Source: Rhyacichthys aspro
Lineage: Eukaryota; Chordata; Actinopteri; Gobiiformes; Rhyacichthyidae
DNA: 64,000 bases
Direction of reading: 5' to 3'
Assembly: GCA_036850595.1 (NCBI GenBank)
Contig: CM072154.1
Span: forward strand, 13,213,330-13,277,329
The translations under genes were made by a program, and so were the position numbers. Positions 23,725-36,560 of the stretch are shown one piece after another. How positions within the stretch are numbered: position 1 is the first letter of the stretch; every line of letters begins with the position of its first letter. The notes beneath the pieces are model-generated. The model did no database searches and was not told the DNA's origin. It worked only from the letters and a program-made list of their open reading frames with translations.

Positions 23725-26700
23725 TATAGTCTGTCCATATCGAGAGAGGACAGGTTGTTAAACAGAACAGAAACACAAACAGGAATTTGCCTGAGAGGAA
23801 AAAAGGGGATCGGTATGTAATGTTGGCTGTCACTTTGAGGTGCCTGTTGGCGCAAACTAGGTATCATCTTATCACTCTTCTGCAGATAGGTCCCCAGTGT
23901 GAAAAATATTGATTGTTCCATGTGCAGTCTCCCTTAACTTGTAAGACAGCTGGAGGGAACAGACTCAGCCAGAGTCAGACCTGAGGTGAATACAGAAACG
24001 ATGCTGGGTTCTTAACGCAGTCGTAGTGTGTTGACCCAGGGGTAGCTCCACTCCAGAAACTCCCTGGGTGGGAAGATTTACTGGAGGCCTAATCACAGGT
24101 GACACTTTTGCTGCAGTCTCTCGGACCAATGGGAGATGAGCCACAGATAATGCTTTGCCTTGTTAACTGTGATTTTGACACAGAGCAATGCCAGACATTT
24201 TTGGCATGTGTGGCTCTTGACACCATAAAGTATGTTTTCTGGTTACTCAATATACTGTACTGACACAAGAAATCTGTACAATATCTGTCTCTACAATGAA
24301 AAAACATGGAAATAGTTTCTCCACGCTAACACTGAGAGATCACATACATTTTGCATTATATTTTATTTCATTCGAGGGGAAGCAAGTCACATATTTATGA
24401 TTAAATAAAGGCTGAATAGCAGTTGAGTTTTTTCTAAAAATTAAAAATATTGGTTTATAAAATTTGAGAAGTCAGAAAATGGTCTAACTGCATGTATGGC
24501 ACTGTGTCTGGCAGATCTTGTGAAAACTAGAACCAGGAAAGCTGTATTTGACTCAACGGTGGCTTATATTAGTTGTCACTTCATTTCATTGAATGAGCCA
24601 CTGCTGCCTTTTACTGTATTGGTTAACAGAAAAGTCCAATGCCAACTCCAAAATCTGCAAAAGAAAATGTAAAAAAAAGTCACTGAGATCTTGCTCTCTT
24701 GACTTTCACTCATAGAAGGACAAAATCCAGTTGAGTTCATCAAGCAGGATTGTAAAGGTGATATAAAAGGCCTTCCCAAATATAAGTGGCAGAATTTCAC
24801 AATATTCAGCAAATGAATTTGCAAGATGCAACAGGTACAGCGCTGCTTTCATGACTGTCTGCATACCAATGTGACCGCAGTCTAACTATTACTCTCTTTA
24901 TCTCTGCCCCCTCCGGCGGCTCAGCACAAAACCCTGTGTTCTCTTTCCAGAAAAAAAGTCTCCTTTAAAACTTCTGTGGCATACGTGTACAATTGTTTAT
25001 GTTTATCCCCAAAGCAAAGCCACTTTATCATAGGAGCCCAATTGTCTCCAAATGAAGTGAATCAATGAAGCATTTAAGTTGACATTTCTGATGTGATTGG
25101 TTCATTGGGTTTCCCTTTTCAGAGTCTTATCGCTGTTGTTGTTTTATTAAAAAAGGGTTTCCCATGTGTTAATCTTGGTCAGTGAGCAGCTTCACTCTGA
25201 CTGACAGCTGCTCAATATTCTTATTCATAAATACAAGCAGCAATCAGCATAAATCATGTCATTCACAACACCTTTTACGCTTCAAGAAATATTTTTTTAA
25301 CGACAGGTTGATTTGTTGTTATTTCTGTCTAATTGTCTGACTTGTCACTGATGCACACACTTATGACTCACAAGCAGCACGCCCATATAATGGTCTTGTT
25401 ACAGTGGGAAATTTCCCTTTAAGAACTTGCGGGAACCTTATCCCAGGATATACAGTATTAGAGATGCCTGGTTTCATTTGACAGATTTTGAGAGACATCT
25501 CGAAAATATATATCATTTTTTTTGGCTGACAGAAAAAAGACACAGAGCCTCACTGGAAATTCTCATCATGTTGAAACAGCCCTTTTAAAGGCATGACAGG
25601 GATTGCGCGTTGGATCACATGAGGCAAATACACTAGACATGTGTGTGTACACCTCTGAAAATGGGTCACTGCTATGTGGTCTTTGTTTAAAGGTTTCATT
25701 TTAAAGTTGCATTCATAAAACCTGAAGATACGTAAAGTACATTTAGTTTTGGTAGACTTGCCCACTCCTTTAAAATCTAGTTTTTGTGTAAATTTTGGGG
25801 TAATTTTGATCATTATTGGTAAGTGTATTAAATACAAGATTGTTTTTGTGTTTTCTCTGATCTTGTGCTGAAAAGACTGCTTAGTATCCACATTTCCTTT
25901 GTGCACACTCACAATGTAATTCCAGTGCACTAACCCTCACATTTTCATTAAAGGAAAATTAAAGGCACCAATGTGCAAAGACTTTGTATTATGTCAGTGA
26001 CATCACCTTTTATTTGCTCATACTGTAATATCAGTGAGTCACTGTTACTGCTTTGCGTGTCCTGGTACTTCCCTCTGAGCTACAGGTGCACCCCTCACTA
26101 AGTCACTTTTAGCAGCAGACACAGACCGTGAAGTAAAACCCAGTGAAGGACTCAATCTGCAGCTGCACTGCTGCTTTGTGGGACATCAGATGATGTATAA
26201 TTTGGAGAGCTGGATTCACTGTTATTCTCCTTTTTTCCCTAAAAAAATTACATAATACTTACTTTATCGTAAAATAATTTGAGATAAAATTGAGGAACAA
26301 AATAAAGAAAAAAGAGATAGAAAGGATGGATAAAACAAAGAAGGGTGGCTGTCTAAAACCAATGTGTGATTTAAGATAATGCAAAAGAGTGATCTACTAT
26401 TACTATTAGTATTATTGGGTCATGTTGTCATTGAACAACAGGTCATTTTGGAAACCTTTACGTTATCAAAAGATGGGAAAACCTCCTTGTTTCAAAGAAA
26501 ATGCCATCTTCTGAATGTGATCATTGTTTCCTTCCTTTGGTGTTTCACATCATAAAGCTTGCGGTATGCAGCTGCATCAGTTTGACCCGATCTATTCAGT
26601 TTCTTTGTTGTGCAGTCATTCACGTCGCATGCATACAAATACACACTTACACAAGAGCACACCTCAGTTATCAGTCATCTACAATGGCTGTGATAACTGT

Positions 26701-28549
26701 GATCAACACTACGCCATGCCATTCCATTCAGAGCCATTGTCTGCCCTCAATTCAGCCCTACTGCACCGATGGCCAATGCAAGATTTATGATAAAACTATG
26801 GTGTTGCCAATTGGCTTGATAAAAGAAAAAAAATGAAGTCTGCTTAAAGCCATAACTCATCTGTGGTTGTGGAAAAAGCCTGCAGTGCAATGGCGACGCG
26901 GCGTCTCCTTTGAATCTGATGAGGCAGTTTTGATCATACCTGCAGCAATGGTATACACTGAGCTGAGGAGAGCTGTTATAGTCTGATCAAACAGCTGCCA
27001 ATATGAAAAGGACTGCCATATCCTCCACACCACCTCAGGCAGTGAGAAATGAATAGAGCTTCTCTGGTTTCTCTCTATTCCACTTGGGTTGGAAACATTT
27101 TTTCATAATTGTGTTTAATTCTATGTTAGGTGTCCCTACAGTGCCACTATTAAGGTTAAGGCTAAGCTGTTGGAGCCTTTCAACTTTTGTCATCAAGGAT
27201 TTAGCTCATTTAGTGGAAACAACATTGACTCAAAAGAGCATACAAAGCATTCCCTTATATCCCTGTTATAACAAATGTTTCTTTTATGTATTTTAATTGA
27301 CAGTCTGTGTGATATTGTAAAATCCCCTTAGGGATCATTTAGGCGTCATTTTGGAGTGGATGAATCCAGCAGCTTGAGAGATGAAGCTTGGTTTAGAGAC
27401 AGTAAAATGTGAACAAAATCCCAATAACAAAAGTCATTGATTACTTCATGCGTTGAAATATGTCATGTATATGCGTTTTATGTGGTAATTTAAACTGCAG
27501 CAGTACTGGGAACACCTCCTCTGTCTCACTTACAGCTTTACCATGAAGGACTATTGAACTGTGAATTGTTTGGGGAAGGGTTCAGTTCACATGAAAGGCT
27601 TGTTTAAACTCTCACTCACAGAATTAGTGGCCAACTTGTCAACTCTGGTTATATTAAAGATTTCCAAAAAAGACTCATCAGACACTAAACATGTTAGAAA
27701 AGTTGAATAATTTCATGCCTGCACATGCAAACCTCTCTCGCAAAACTCTCACACACGAAACAACTTCCTTTTACTTTAAAATTAAAGGATAGATTTATCA
27801 TAGGATTAAAAAGTCAGTATTGAGATTTTCTGAGGATCAACATTTTGTGGGATTACAATCAAATCCTTGTTGAAGAAATGTAATTGTGGGGTAATTTGTG
27901 AAAATAGCATTATTGTTACAAAGTTAATAAACAGACATATAATATCCTCTAATGTTGCTGGCATTTAGTTCAGAGACACCCAACCCTCTTATTAGTTCAA
28001 TATGAGAAATGGTGCTTGTTGCATGAAACTACACAGAACGGGTCACAATAACAGTTTGTAAGTACAGTTGTGTGCACTGAGCTATTAGTAGGTGCTATTA
28101 GTCTTCTTTTCTCTGTTCCAAAAACATGTTTGGTGCAGGCTCAGGCCCCAAGGCGAGCTAAGAGTAAATGTGCATTCCTTTCTGCCTGATTTAAAAGAGT
28201 TGTCTCATCTTTTTTATGCACTGACTCGATCAGAGATGAACAGGAGGCATTCCTTGATCAAACCCATAACTATAAACTATAATCCCTCGTGACCTGATAT
28301 ACACTGTTATTATCTCAATGATATTATTATGGACCACATACAGAGGTCAGCTCTTTCATAGCAGCAGATGCATATTTTCATGACATGCAAACCTGTTTCA
28401 TTTTACCAACAATGATCAAGTACAGACAAAATTCTAAATTTACGAAGAAATAGAGTAAAAAACAAAAAAACAAAGTGAAAACTGAAAAAATACTTATAAA
28501 GTTATTCTCAAAGACATTAAAGGAGAAATTAATGTTCCACATCCTGATT

Positions 28550-28660
28550 CTTTTTTTTTTTTGTCCCTGGCTCACATTCCACCCCCCCCCCAAAAAAAAA
28601 AAAATTGCCTAGGGACCTCTCCTGCTTCTCTTTTATTAAAAACAAACAAACAAACAAAAA
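28550..28660. repeat. Cluster of homopolymer and (CAAA)n repeats
   Basis: A T tract (28550-28562), a C tract running into an A tract (about 28582-28604) and CAAA repeats (about 28639-28657). Low-complexity DNA with no coding meaning. Confidence 0.8.
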
Positions 28661-30925
28661 AACTGACCAATTTTTCCTCCACAAAATACATTTCACCAAA
28701 CTGAAGTTTAGAGTTTAGCGTTAGCTTAGCTGTGACTTCAGCATCAGAGCGGCAATTACCTCCTCATTAAACATTACGTGATTGAATTAACCGTATTTAT
28801 CAGTGTTTTATGTTGCCTTCCTTTTCTCTGTTGATGCTTTTCTTTTTTAGCTGTTTCTCCGTGTTAAAAGACATATTCAGAGCTGAAAATTCGCTTTATC
28901 TGCACCTGTTAAACTTCCTGTAATGTCATATGACAAGCCAGTGTAGACCAATAGGAAAGCTCCTTTTTGAGCATGTGACTTTGTGTGAGCATTTGATTGG
29001 CCAAGATTTTCTGTTCCTGACTAGAGGTTCTCATCTATTTATATCCTTTATGATAAACAGTAGATGGCATCATAAAGCCTGTTTTTTCCCACAAATTATT
29101 GCTTTTACAATATACTATTTGGGGTTTAAACCATTTCACTTCACTTCCACCAACTCCATTATACAAATTTCTGATGAAGATATATTAATTTACCACCAAG
29201 ATAATACATCACACTATAGCTAGAGTTATACATTCGTTGAACTCCAAAATGATAAAGTGTTCCATTAGGGGTTGCAATCCATCAAAATATGTTAGGTGCA
29301 TTTTACTAATGTATTCACGCAACCATTTTCCATTTTATAACATCGGGAACTCCATAAAATTACCCATTCAGGGTTTTTTTCTGGTTTGGGTCCAATGCAT
29401 CATTTCCCATAGGTGGCGCTTACTCTCCTTGCCACATATTTAGCTGAAAGTTTAATCCATTAAATCTAAAACCAGGCACTGGTCTGTTTGGTTTGTGGCT
29501 GTTAGCACTGTGTTAGGTAAGTTTCCCAACTTCTTACAACAACACCACAATCAACAACAAAAAGGGTAGAAAGTGGTGATGTAATCTAATATACTTTGGC
29601 TTTGTGCCTATCAACGTGGATGCCATGAGTTTGATGTCATTCTTTTGGGTGGTCCTTAAAGGTCCTTGTGATTTGAATAGCCTACATAAAAAACTATCTG
29701 TGTGTCAGTTTCAGTCAGGCTTTGAGATTGTGTTTTTTATCTACTTATGTTGAAAATAGCTACCTTTATGTAGAAGCTAAATTCACAATAGGAGTACTTC
29801 TTTGAATGCCTAGATAGCAGTTTCAAAGTTAAATTACACACTCAGTACACATTGGGTGAAGTCAAGGCAATCCTTTTTAACCTCTTCCTCTTCCTGCTCA
29901 TGAATATTTTACCTGCAGGGCTGTGCTTTCTCTGTTTTTGTTCTCATCTGCCTCATTGACTCTTTAATATAGCCTTCCTGAATGGGTTATCTTCAGACTT
30001 GTTCTCACAGGAGCTGATGACTAATGATTTTTGAAAAGATGCACAATCAAACTTCAAGGGTCTGCTAGGCCAAGAGATATCGTCCATGATCGCCCTGGGG
30101 TCTAAACCCTTAAAATTGCAATGATTACAGAGCAGGAACCTCTATCATGGTCAAAAGCTCTGGAGGTGTGGCATCCTACCTGACGTATCCTCCGTGCAGG
30201 GCATTCCTCCCAAACGTCTCACTCTCTCCGCCAACTGGCTGAGGAATGCTACTCTAAGTGGATCTGAGTGAGGGTAATAAATTTTCTGTGGGTGAGCAAT
30301 GGGCAGAGTTGTATAATGATGAAAAGTTGGGGCTTGCCCTGGAAGAAACAATGTCACCCGAGTAATGAGCTGGCTTCAAGTGTTTGTTATTTCTAAAGGC
30401 ATTTTTCCCTCTTCAAGGTGCAATCGTCATCCAGTTGTGGACTGTGCTGTGGCATGTTGGTCTTGAAGGAAAATGGGGAGAAGGATTTGTTTTATGGCAT
30501 CTAAAAATACAGACAGCGTGTCAGTTTGTGATTCAACGTTGTGAAATAAGTGAGTGGATGTTGAGGTGAACATCATACATTATGTTATACACAGACAATA
30601 ACACCAGTCCCTAGTGAGAAAGACATTAATGGTTGTGTTTGGATACTGGTGTTTTTACATTGTTTAAAGCTGTTGGAGGCTGTCACCTTTGTTCATAATG
30701 GTTATAAGGATGTGTTTTACCTGATCGGATCATCAGTGCCTGCTCTAGTCGTTCAAGAGCACATCTCGCTTGCAGAAATGTAGTTCTGTGTCCAAATGAT
30801 TGGATCTCACATAAAATAAACTTAATTCGTCTCCCATGAGAAATGCTTTAGAGATAATAAGATGTGAACCAAACTGCTATGTCACTCACACAGGTCTGTA
30901 CACAAGTAAACACAAACTGAATACC

Positions 30926-31703
30926 CTGGTCCTCCAGTTTCCTCCCACTGCCCAAAGACATGCATGTGTAGGTAAATTGGTGACTCTAAAGTGCCCCTAG
31001 GGGATAAATGTGAGAGTGAATGGTTGTCTGTCAATGTCTGCGTCTAAGGGTCTGCTTCATTAATTCGCACCAAAACAGGAAACGATCCATTTAGTTCGGT
31101 CCGTTTGTAAAAAGCCCTGGTCCACCTAGCGTTCACATTTGTCATTTTGTACTGTGGAGCAAACAAAAAAGAAGGCTTTTCTAAAGACAGACGCTAGCTG
31201 GTGCTGTGTATCTTAACCTAATATGTGATGATGTTTTTGCCTGTGACGAACTTCACCAAACCTTAGGCTAACTGCCAGATTGAGCAATGGATGTGTTAGA
31301 CCTGAACGTGCTCTCAGTGCTCCACGTTTGCCCTCTGCTCATTTTGTTTTGTTGACGATGAATATTTCGATTCGGTTTTTTTTCACCAGAGCTCACTTGG
31401 AAGCGCTCCGAGACCTCCATTTTGAAGGGGTCTCGGCACACATGTTTGTTGCGCACTGAGGTTCCTACATAGCATTGACATTTATCCAAGTGAACTGCAC
31501 TAACAAGGCAACCGCAACATAGTCTGATTGAACCGCACCAAACACGGCAGGTGGGATGCACCCTAAATGTCAGCCCTGCAACTAACTGGCAATTGTCCAG
31601 GGTGTGCCCCGCCTTAGGCCCAAAGCTGCTGGGATAGGCGCCAGCCAACCACGACCTAACTGGACTGAGTGGTAGAAGATCAATACATGAATGAATGAAT
31701 GAA
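30926..31703. repeat. Percomorph-type interspersed repeat, split by an insertion
   Basis: The left part (about 30926-31047) carries CAGTTTCCTCCCACTG, CAAAGACATGCATG, TGGTGACTCTAAA and GAATGGTTGTCTGTC. The right part (31564-31703) carries TGTCAGCCCTGC, GTCCAGGGTGTGCCCCGCC and GCTGGGATAGGCGCCAGCC, and ends in a GAAT tandem. Together these are the ordered landmarks of a very common repeat in spiny-rayed fish, recognised from memory. The two halves join cleanly if the 516-bp block between them is removed. Confidence 0.75.
31048..31563. mobile_element. Harbinger-like non-autonomous DNA element with TAA duplication
   Basis: The block begins GGGTCTGCTTC and ends GGATGCACCC, so its ends are short imperfect inverted repeats (GGGT...GC). 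It is flanked on both sides by TAA (31045-31047 and 31564-31566), and a 3-bp TWA target duplication is the mark of PIF/Harbinger elements. It interrupts an older repeat, which fixes its boundaries well. It has no transposase-like open frame, so it would be non-autonomous. The superfamily call rests on the duplication and termini only. Confidence 0.55.
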
Positions 31704-34700
31704 TAGCATTAATGTTATATCTGTATTACTAAAAAACACAATGCCAGTGCAGAAGAAGTCTTGCAATCACAGAGATAATAAGCTGCCCTTCAAGAACTGT
31801 GGCTCAGGTGATTTCTTATTGTGTATTTAAAGTTATGGTTATTATGTATGTTCTTTTTCAATTTCAAATGTTCCAGCTCACAAGAACAGGCAGGATCCGT
31901 GCAAGACGTTATGACATGCACATGACAACAGGTATGCTTAAACAAACCAGCTAAATGCGCTGTGTTCAGGAGTGTGACGCAGATAAACAATGATAAATGA
32001 TAAATAAACATAAGTGCTTGCCACATTTTAATTAACACTTTAAATATAATGAGACATCGCACAGTCACATCTTTGTTTACTCTAAAATAATTGAGCATGA
32101 GTCAAGCTAACACCTGGGGCTATTTTAGAGCACACCGCTGCATTTTTGGCACATTCCCTGCCCTTTGCTGCGCGCCTGTTGACTGGTGCCACTTGATTAG
32201 TTGATTATAGCGTGAAGGCTGTTTGTTTAATCAGACAAGTGTAAAACAACACGGGGTTTTCTCCCTGTAAGACCTGCTGTTTATCTAAGCCTGAAAAGTC
32301 ATCGCAAAATGTTGACTGTTTCCTTTGCCTTTACCAGCAGCAAGCAAGTGGAGTTTTGATGTTAAATCATTGTGTTCTCGGGTGTTAATGTAATGGGATT
32401 ATCCTGCCATCATTGCGGCCCATTTATTGGCACTCTCCTCCTCGTGATACAAGGCTTCAATGTGCAAATACAGTTATGCAGGTTGGCACAGAACTCTGCA
32501 GGAATGTGCTGCTCGTCGTTTTATTGAATGCATAAATTTGAGGAAGTCCAAACATTGGCCGACAGTGCTAACTATTTGGGTGAATTCTCAGAAGGCTTGA
32601 GTTTAAATGCACTCGCAGTCAATCCATGCCGGGGTGATAGCTCTGTCAGTGTGGCCCTCTCAGATGGAATTACTGTCATAGTTGGCAGGATGGCTCTCTT
32701 CAGGTGATAAAAGAGGTGTTGATACAGAAGCATCTGGCGGCCTTCGAGCTCTCGACACATTCTGCTCTCACTTTAATCTATCACACCTCACACAACATCT
32801 GTTTGGCCTGTAGATTAGCCCTTGTTAGCGTACATTGTCATTTTCAACAAGCTTGTTCAATGTTGGTATTGTTTTTCTGGATGCTATTAGATTAATCACA
32901 CCTCACTATCGAGACGAGGTTTGTCTCACAGTAGCCAGTTTTGACATCTCCTCCACGGCTCTCAAATAGCAGGGTTTTTCCTGAATAATCTGCCCAAGGC
33001 TTGTTTTTGAAAAAAAGTGTTTGATTGACTACTGGGATTTAGGGAGGAATCTCAAACAATTTAACACAAATCATGAAAGACTTCAAGTATAAACCACAAG
33101 GATGCCTGATGCCAGTGGCATTTGGAGTTTTACACCGTTTGAAACAGACTGTAACCATTTAACGGGGCCCTTTCATGATGTTGACAGATGTGTTAATTGA
33201 GATTTCACAGATGTCCGTTTACTGCACTTTAAAATCTGTAAAGACAGATCGTGGGTTCTTTTTTAAGTTTTAAAGAGTCCCCAGCATTTAGTAATCAGTC
33301 ATAACCTTGTGCGTTAAAGTTCATTAGCCTTACATGACATTTCACGTTGCATGATGAAGTTATTATGCTTTTTTTGTTACTTCTGTATTGCTAATCCTTT
33401 CTTAATGACACAATCAGGCGTGAACACTCAAATACAGTACATAGGCACGCAAATTTCTCCAGTCTACTGAATGTGGCCAAAACACCCGAGGGACCAAAGT
33501 CATTTTTCATGTAATTACTGAAAACCTGCCTGACTGGCTCTGAGGCCTCTTTAGAAAGTAAGGAGCGTACCTTTCTTCGATTATACTGTACATCTACCCA
33601 CTAACTATTGGCAAAAAGTCATTTCACTTGTTTCACTTTTAAACGATATTCACAAAGGTGTGTTGTAGTAAACTGGTTGAACAGCTAAACTCAATTATAC
33701 TCTTCTCCAATTGTACATCATAATGAGCATATAAGTAACGTGCAAGTAATGAAACACTTGAACCACAGGTTTTTAGTGGAGATGTGGCAGTTTTCCACTT
33801 ATTGATTCCACAACTGGTCTCGTCCACATCTTAACCCTGTTTGTGTGCTAAGTTTGAGCACATCCAGTCTTAGCAGCGCCTGTTACTGGAATTTTTCCAT
33901 TATCGAAATGCACAAATATATCTTCATATAACCCTGGACTGACAACTACAGTCTGCTCAGTAAGGGACATTAGTAGAAAGGAATTGCCCTCAGGACAGAT
34001 CAGTGCTTTCTAACTGAACTGACACTTTAGGGTGTACAGTCTGCAACAGCTCCAGAGGAGGCTACACTGAGGTAATGTTTGTCTCTGTCTCTCTTCAAGA
34101 TAAACCTGTCATTAGAGCCCTGACAAACCTGTCACATTCTGACGCTGTGTTCATTTTTTATTTCAGAATCAGTCAGTCGGCTCATGACACAAAATGTGAG
34201 TAACTTGAAGAAACCTGGTTTATGTTATTCAGAACAGTAGACACCCAAGACTCCAGGGGGCGCCTCCAATGTTGCAATATGTTTTAACAATCCTTTGAGC
34301 AATGTTCATAAATGAGTGAAACTGCATATTGCCAACAGGAGCTGTTTTGTCAAGAGACCATGAGCTATCATCTTTTCTATCTTCTCTCATTGCTGCACTG
34401 ATTGTTCAGCTTCAGCTTGTCTTTTGCTGTTGCCTTTACGTTCATGTCAAATAGATTTGCATATTCAAAACATATATTCTGCCATTTTAAAGTTCTTTAT
34501 GGAAAGTATGTGTTAAAAGTGTATTAAAATTGCAGAGTCTAAAATGATGTCATCCTACATTAAGTTGAATACAGCATGTGTTTTGTATGTAGCCCTCAGA
34601 GCACATTTGTGGAATGCTCCCTGATTCTCTCAGGCTGTTGTGTTGCAGAAAGCATTGGCTCTGTCCTGTAAAGAACCACTTCCACTTCTTGTGAGTTTCT

Positions 34701-35440
34701 GTCACAGTAGACATGCTTTATTAGGCCTACTCCCCCTGTCACCAGACACCTATCCTTTTAAAGAGCAATGATTTATGATGCGACTTATTGCTGCAGTATC
34801 ACTGCCAACTGACAATGCTCCAACTTCCTTTGTTCCTTTTATTTCTCAAGTCACAAGTGACATTAGATCATCAGATGATACTTCAGATCATATTTAATAC
34901 CCGGTACCCTTGCGGCAGGAGATACATTTCTGCTATATATTCTCATAGGAAACGTCTCTTCTTATCAGTACAGCTGTCAGTGAATGGCAGGGTCATTTTC
35001 TAGCTGCAAAAGAGTAAAGAATCTAAAGACTTTGAGCCAAGAAGCCCTGGGGGTGTTTGTCACTGGTCTGGCCAAACATCAGGAGTTCCTGCCCATCAAG
35101 CTTTTATTCTGGATTTAACTAGGCCAAGAGGAGACACTTGCTAATGAATGGCTGGCCCCAAAAAAGCCATTTATATTGCTGGGATTCACTATTGTTAAGA
35201 CAACATAGTATAACATTACAATCACCATAAATCAATGTACTGTAGGTATAAAGCCTGTGTAAAATCATTAAAGGCGAGTGAAAGTGAGATTGTCTCCCCC
35301 TGGTCGCACTCTTTATCCGCCGTGTCTTTTGTCCTATTCTTTATCTCATTTCCATCACTGAAGCTGACCTCCGAGCAGTGCATCCAGCTGTGTAGCCCTG
35401 CCCCACACACAAACCTTTGACCTTGTGTTGAACTGTGCCA

Positions 35441-35478
35441 TCATCTAGCACTGTCACAGCTTCATCTAGCACTGTCAC
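35441..35478. repeat. Short tandem duplication, 21-bp period
   Basis: TCATCTAGCACTGTCAC occurs at 35441-35457 and again at 35462-35478. A small local duplication with no evident function. Confidence 0.7.
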
Positions 35479-36181
35479 CAAATGACCTCTGTGACTCTAA
35501 ATTCACTCGGTGCACACTACTTACGTTTCAACATTGGTGGGAAGAATTGGTATTGTACTGTTTCAATGAAATCAAAACGACTTTATTAAAAGTAAAGATA
35601 CTATAGTTTTATGGCCAAAAACTATTCAAGAACTGAGTTTTATATATCGTCGAAGTATTGATATAACTAACCTGTATTTGTTTGTACTGGCTCAGAAATA
35701 AAGGGATGCTTTTAGGCTCTGATTCAGGAATAGGGCAACAGAAACACAAAGTAAAAATAAAAAGTATGTTTCATAAAAGTTGCATGATAGAGGCACCTGA
35801 GTGGCTGGAAGATTTCTGGCTCTGATCCATATGAGCCATTTCTTCCCTTTTCTTTCACTTCCTGTTTCCTTTCAATATATTACTATCATTAGTACTATCA
35901 GAAATTCTTAAAGTTTAAAATGACAATTATATCTCAAAATGGCCTCAGTCAAGCATTGCCAGTACTTATGCTCACTGACTTTGCTCCCCCTACTTTTGTT
36001 TCCATTACACTGCACTGTTTTGCCGCGTAAACAGATGTAGTCAGTGCTGGAATAGACACTTTCTTGGAATGATTTTCTGTCGCCATTGGTCATTGAGCCA
36101 CAAAGACCAACCAGTTGAATATTCAAATGGGAGCAGACCCCTTTGTATGCAACATGTGATTGATCATAGCTCAAAACAACC

Positions 36182-36560
36182 CTGCGTAACTTTAAGCCAG
36201 CAGAGGGCACAGATCCCTTTCTGTGTAACTGCACCGGCCATCTTTATTTACAAGTTGAGACATTTAATACGGAAAGTTTGGAAGAAAGAATGTCCTCTGA
36301 AAAGATAAGGTCATTTTAGTGTATTTTGCACAAATGTGTTATGTTATGGTCCAGTGTGTTGGCCTGTTTTTGTTTTTTTTTTAAATATATGCATAGTGTG
36401 GTTATTTCTTACAATATGCCACTGTCCCGGATGCAGGAAAGTTAAAATGGAGGTTTCTGTCCAGCTGAGGGTACTGTGAGGCATAATTCTACCAATTTTA
36501 TGTGAAAGAACCATCAAAATGATTGTGAGAATATCAATTTTTGGGCTAAAAGTTACGCAG
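36182..36560. mobile_element. Possible MITE with about 17-bp inverted ends
   Basis: CTGCGTAACTTTAAGCC at 36182-36198 is the inverse, with one mismatch, of GGCTAAAAGTTACGCAG at 36544-36560. The length (about 380 bp), AT-rich interior and lack of coding sequence fit a miniature inverted-repeat element. No clear target-site duplication was seen, so superfamily and exact ends are open. Confidence 0.45.
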
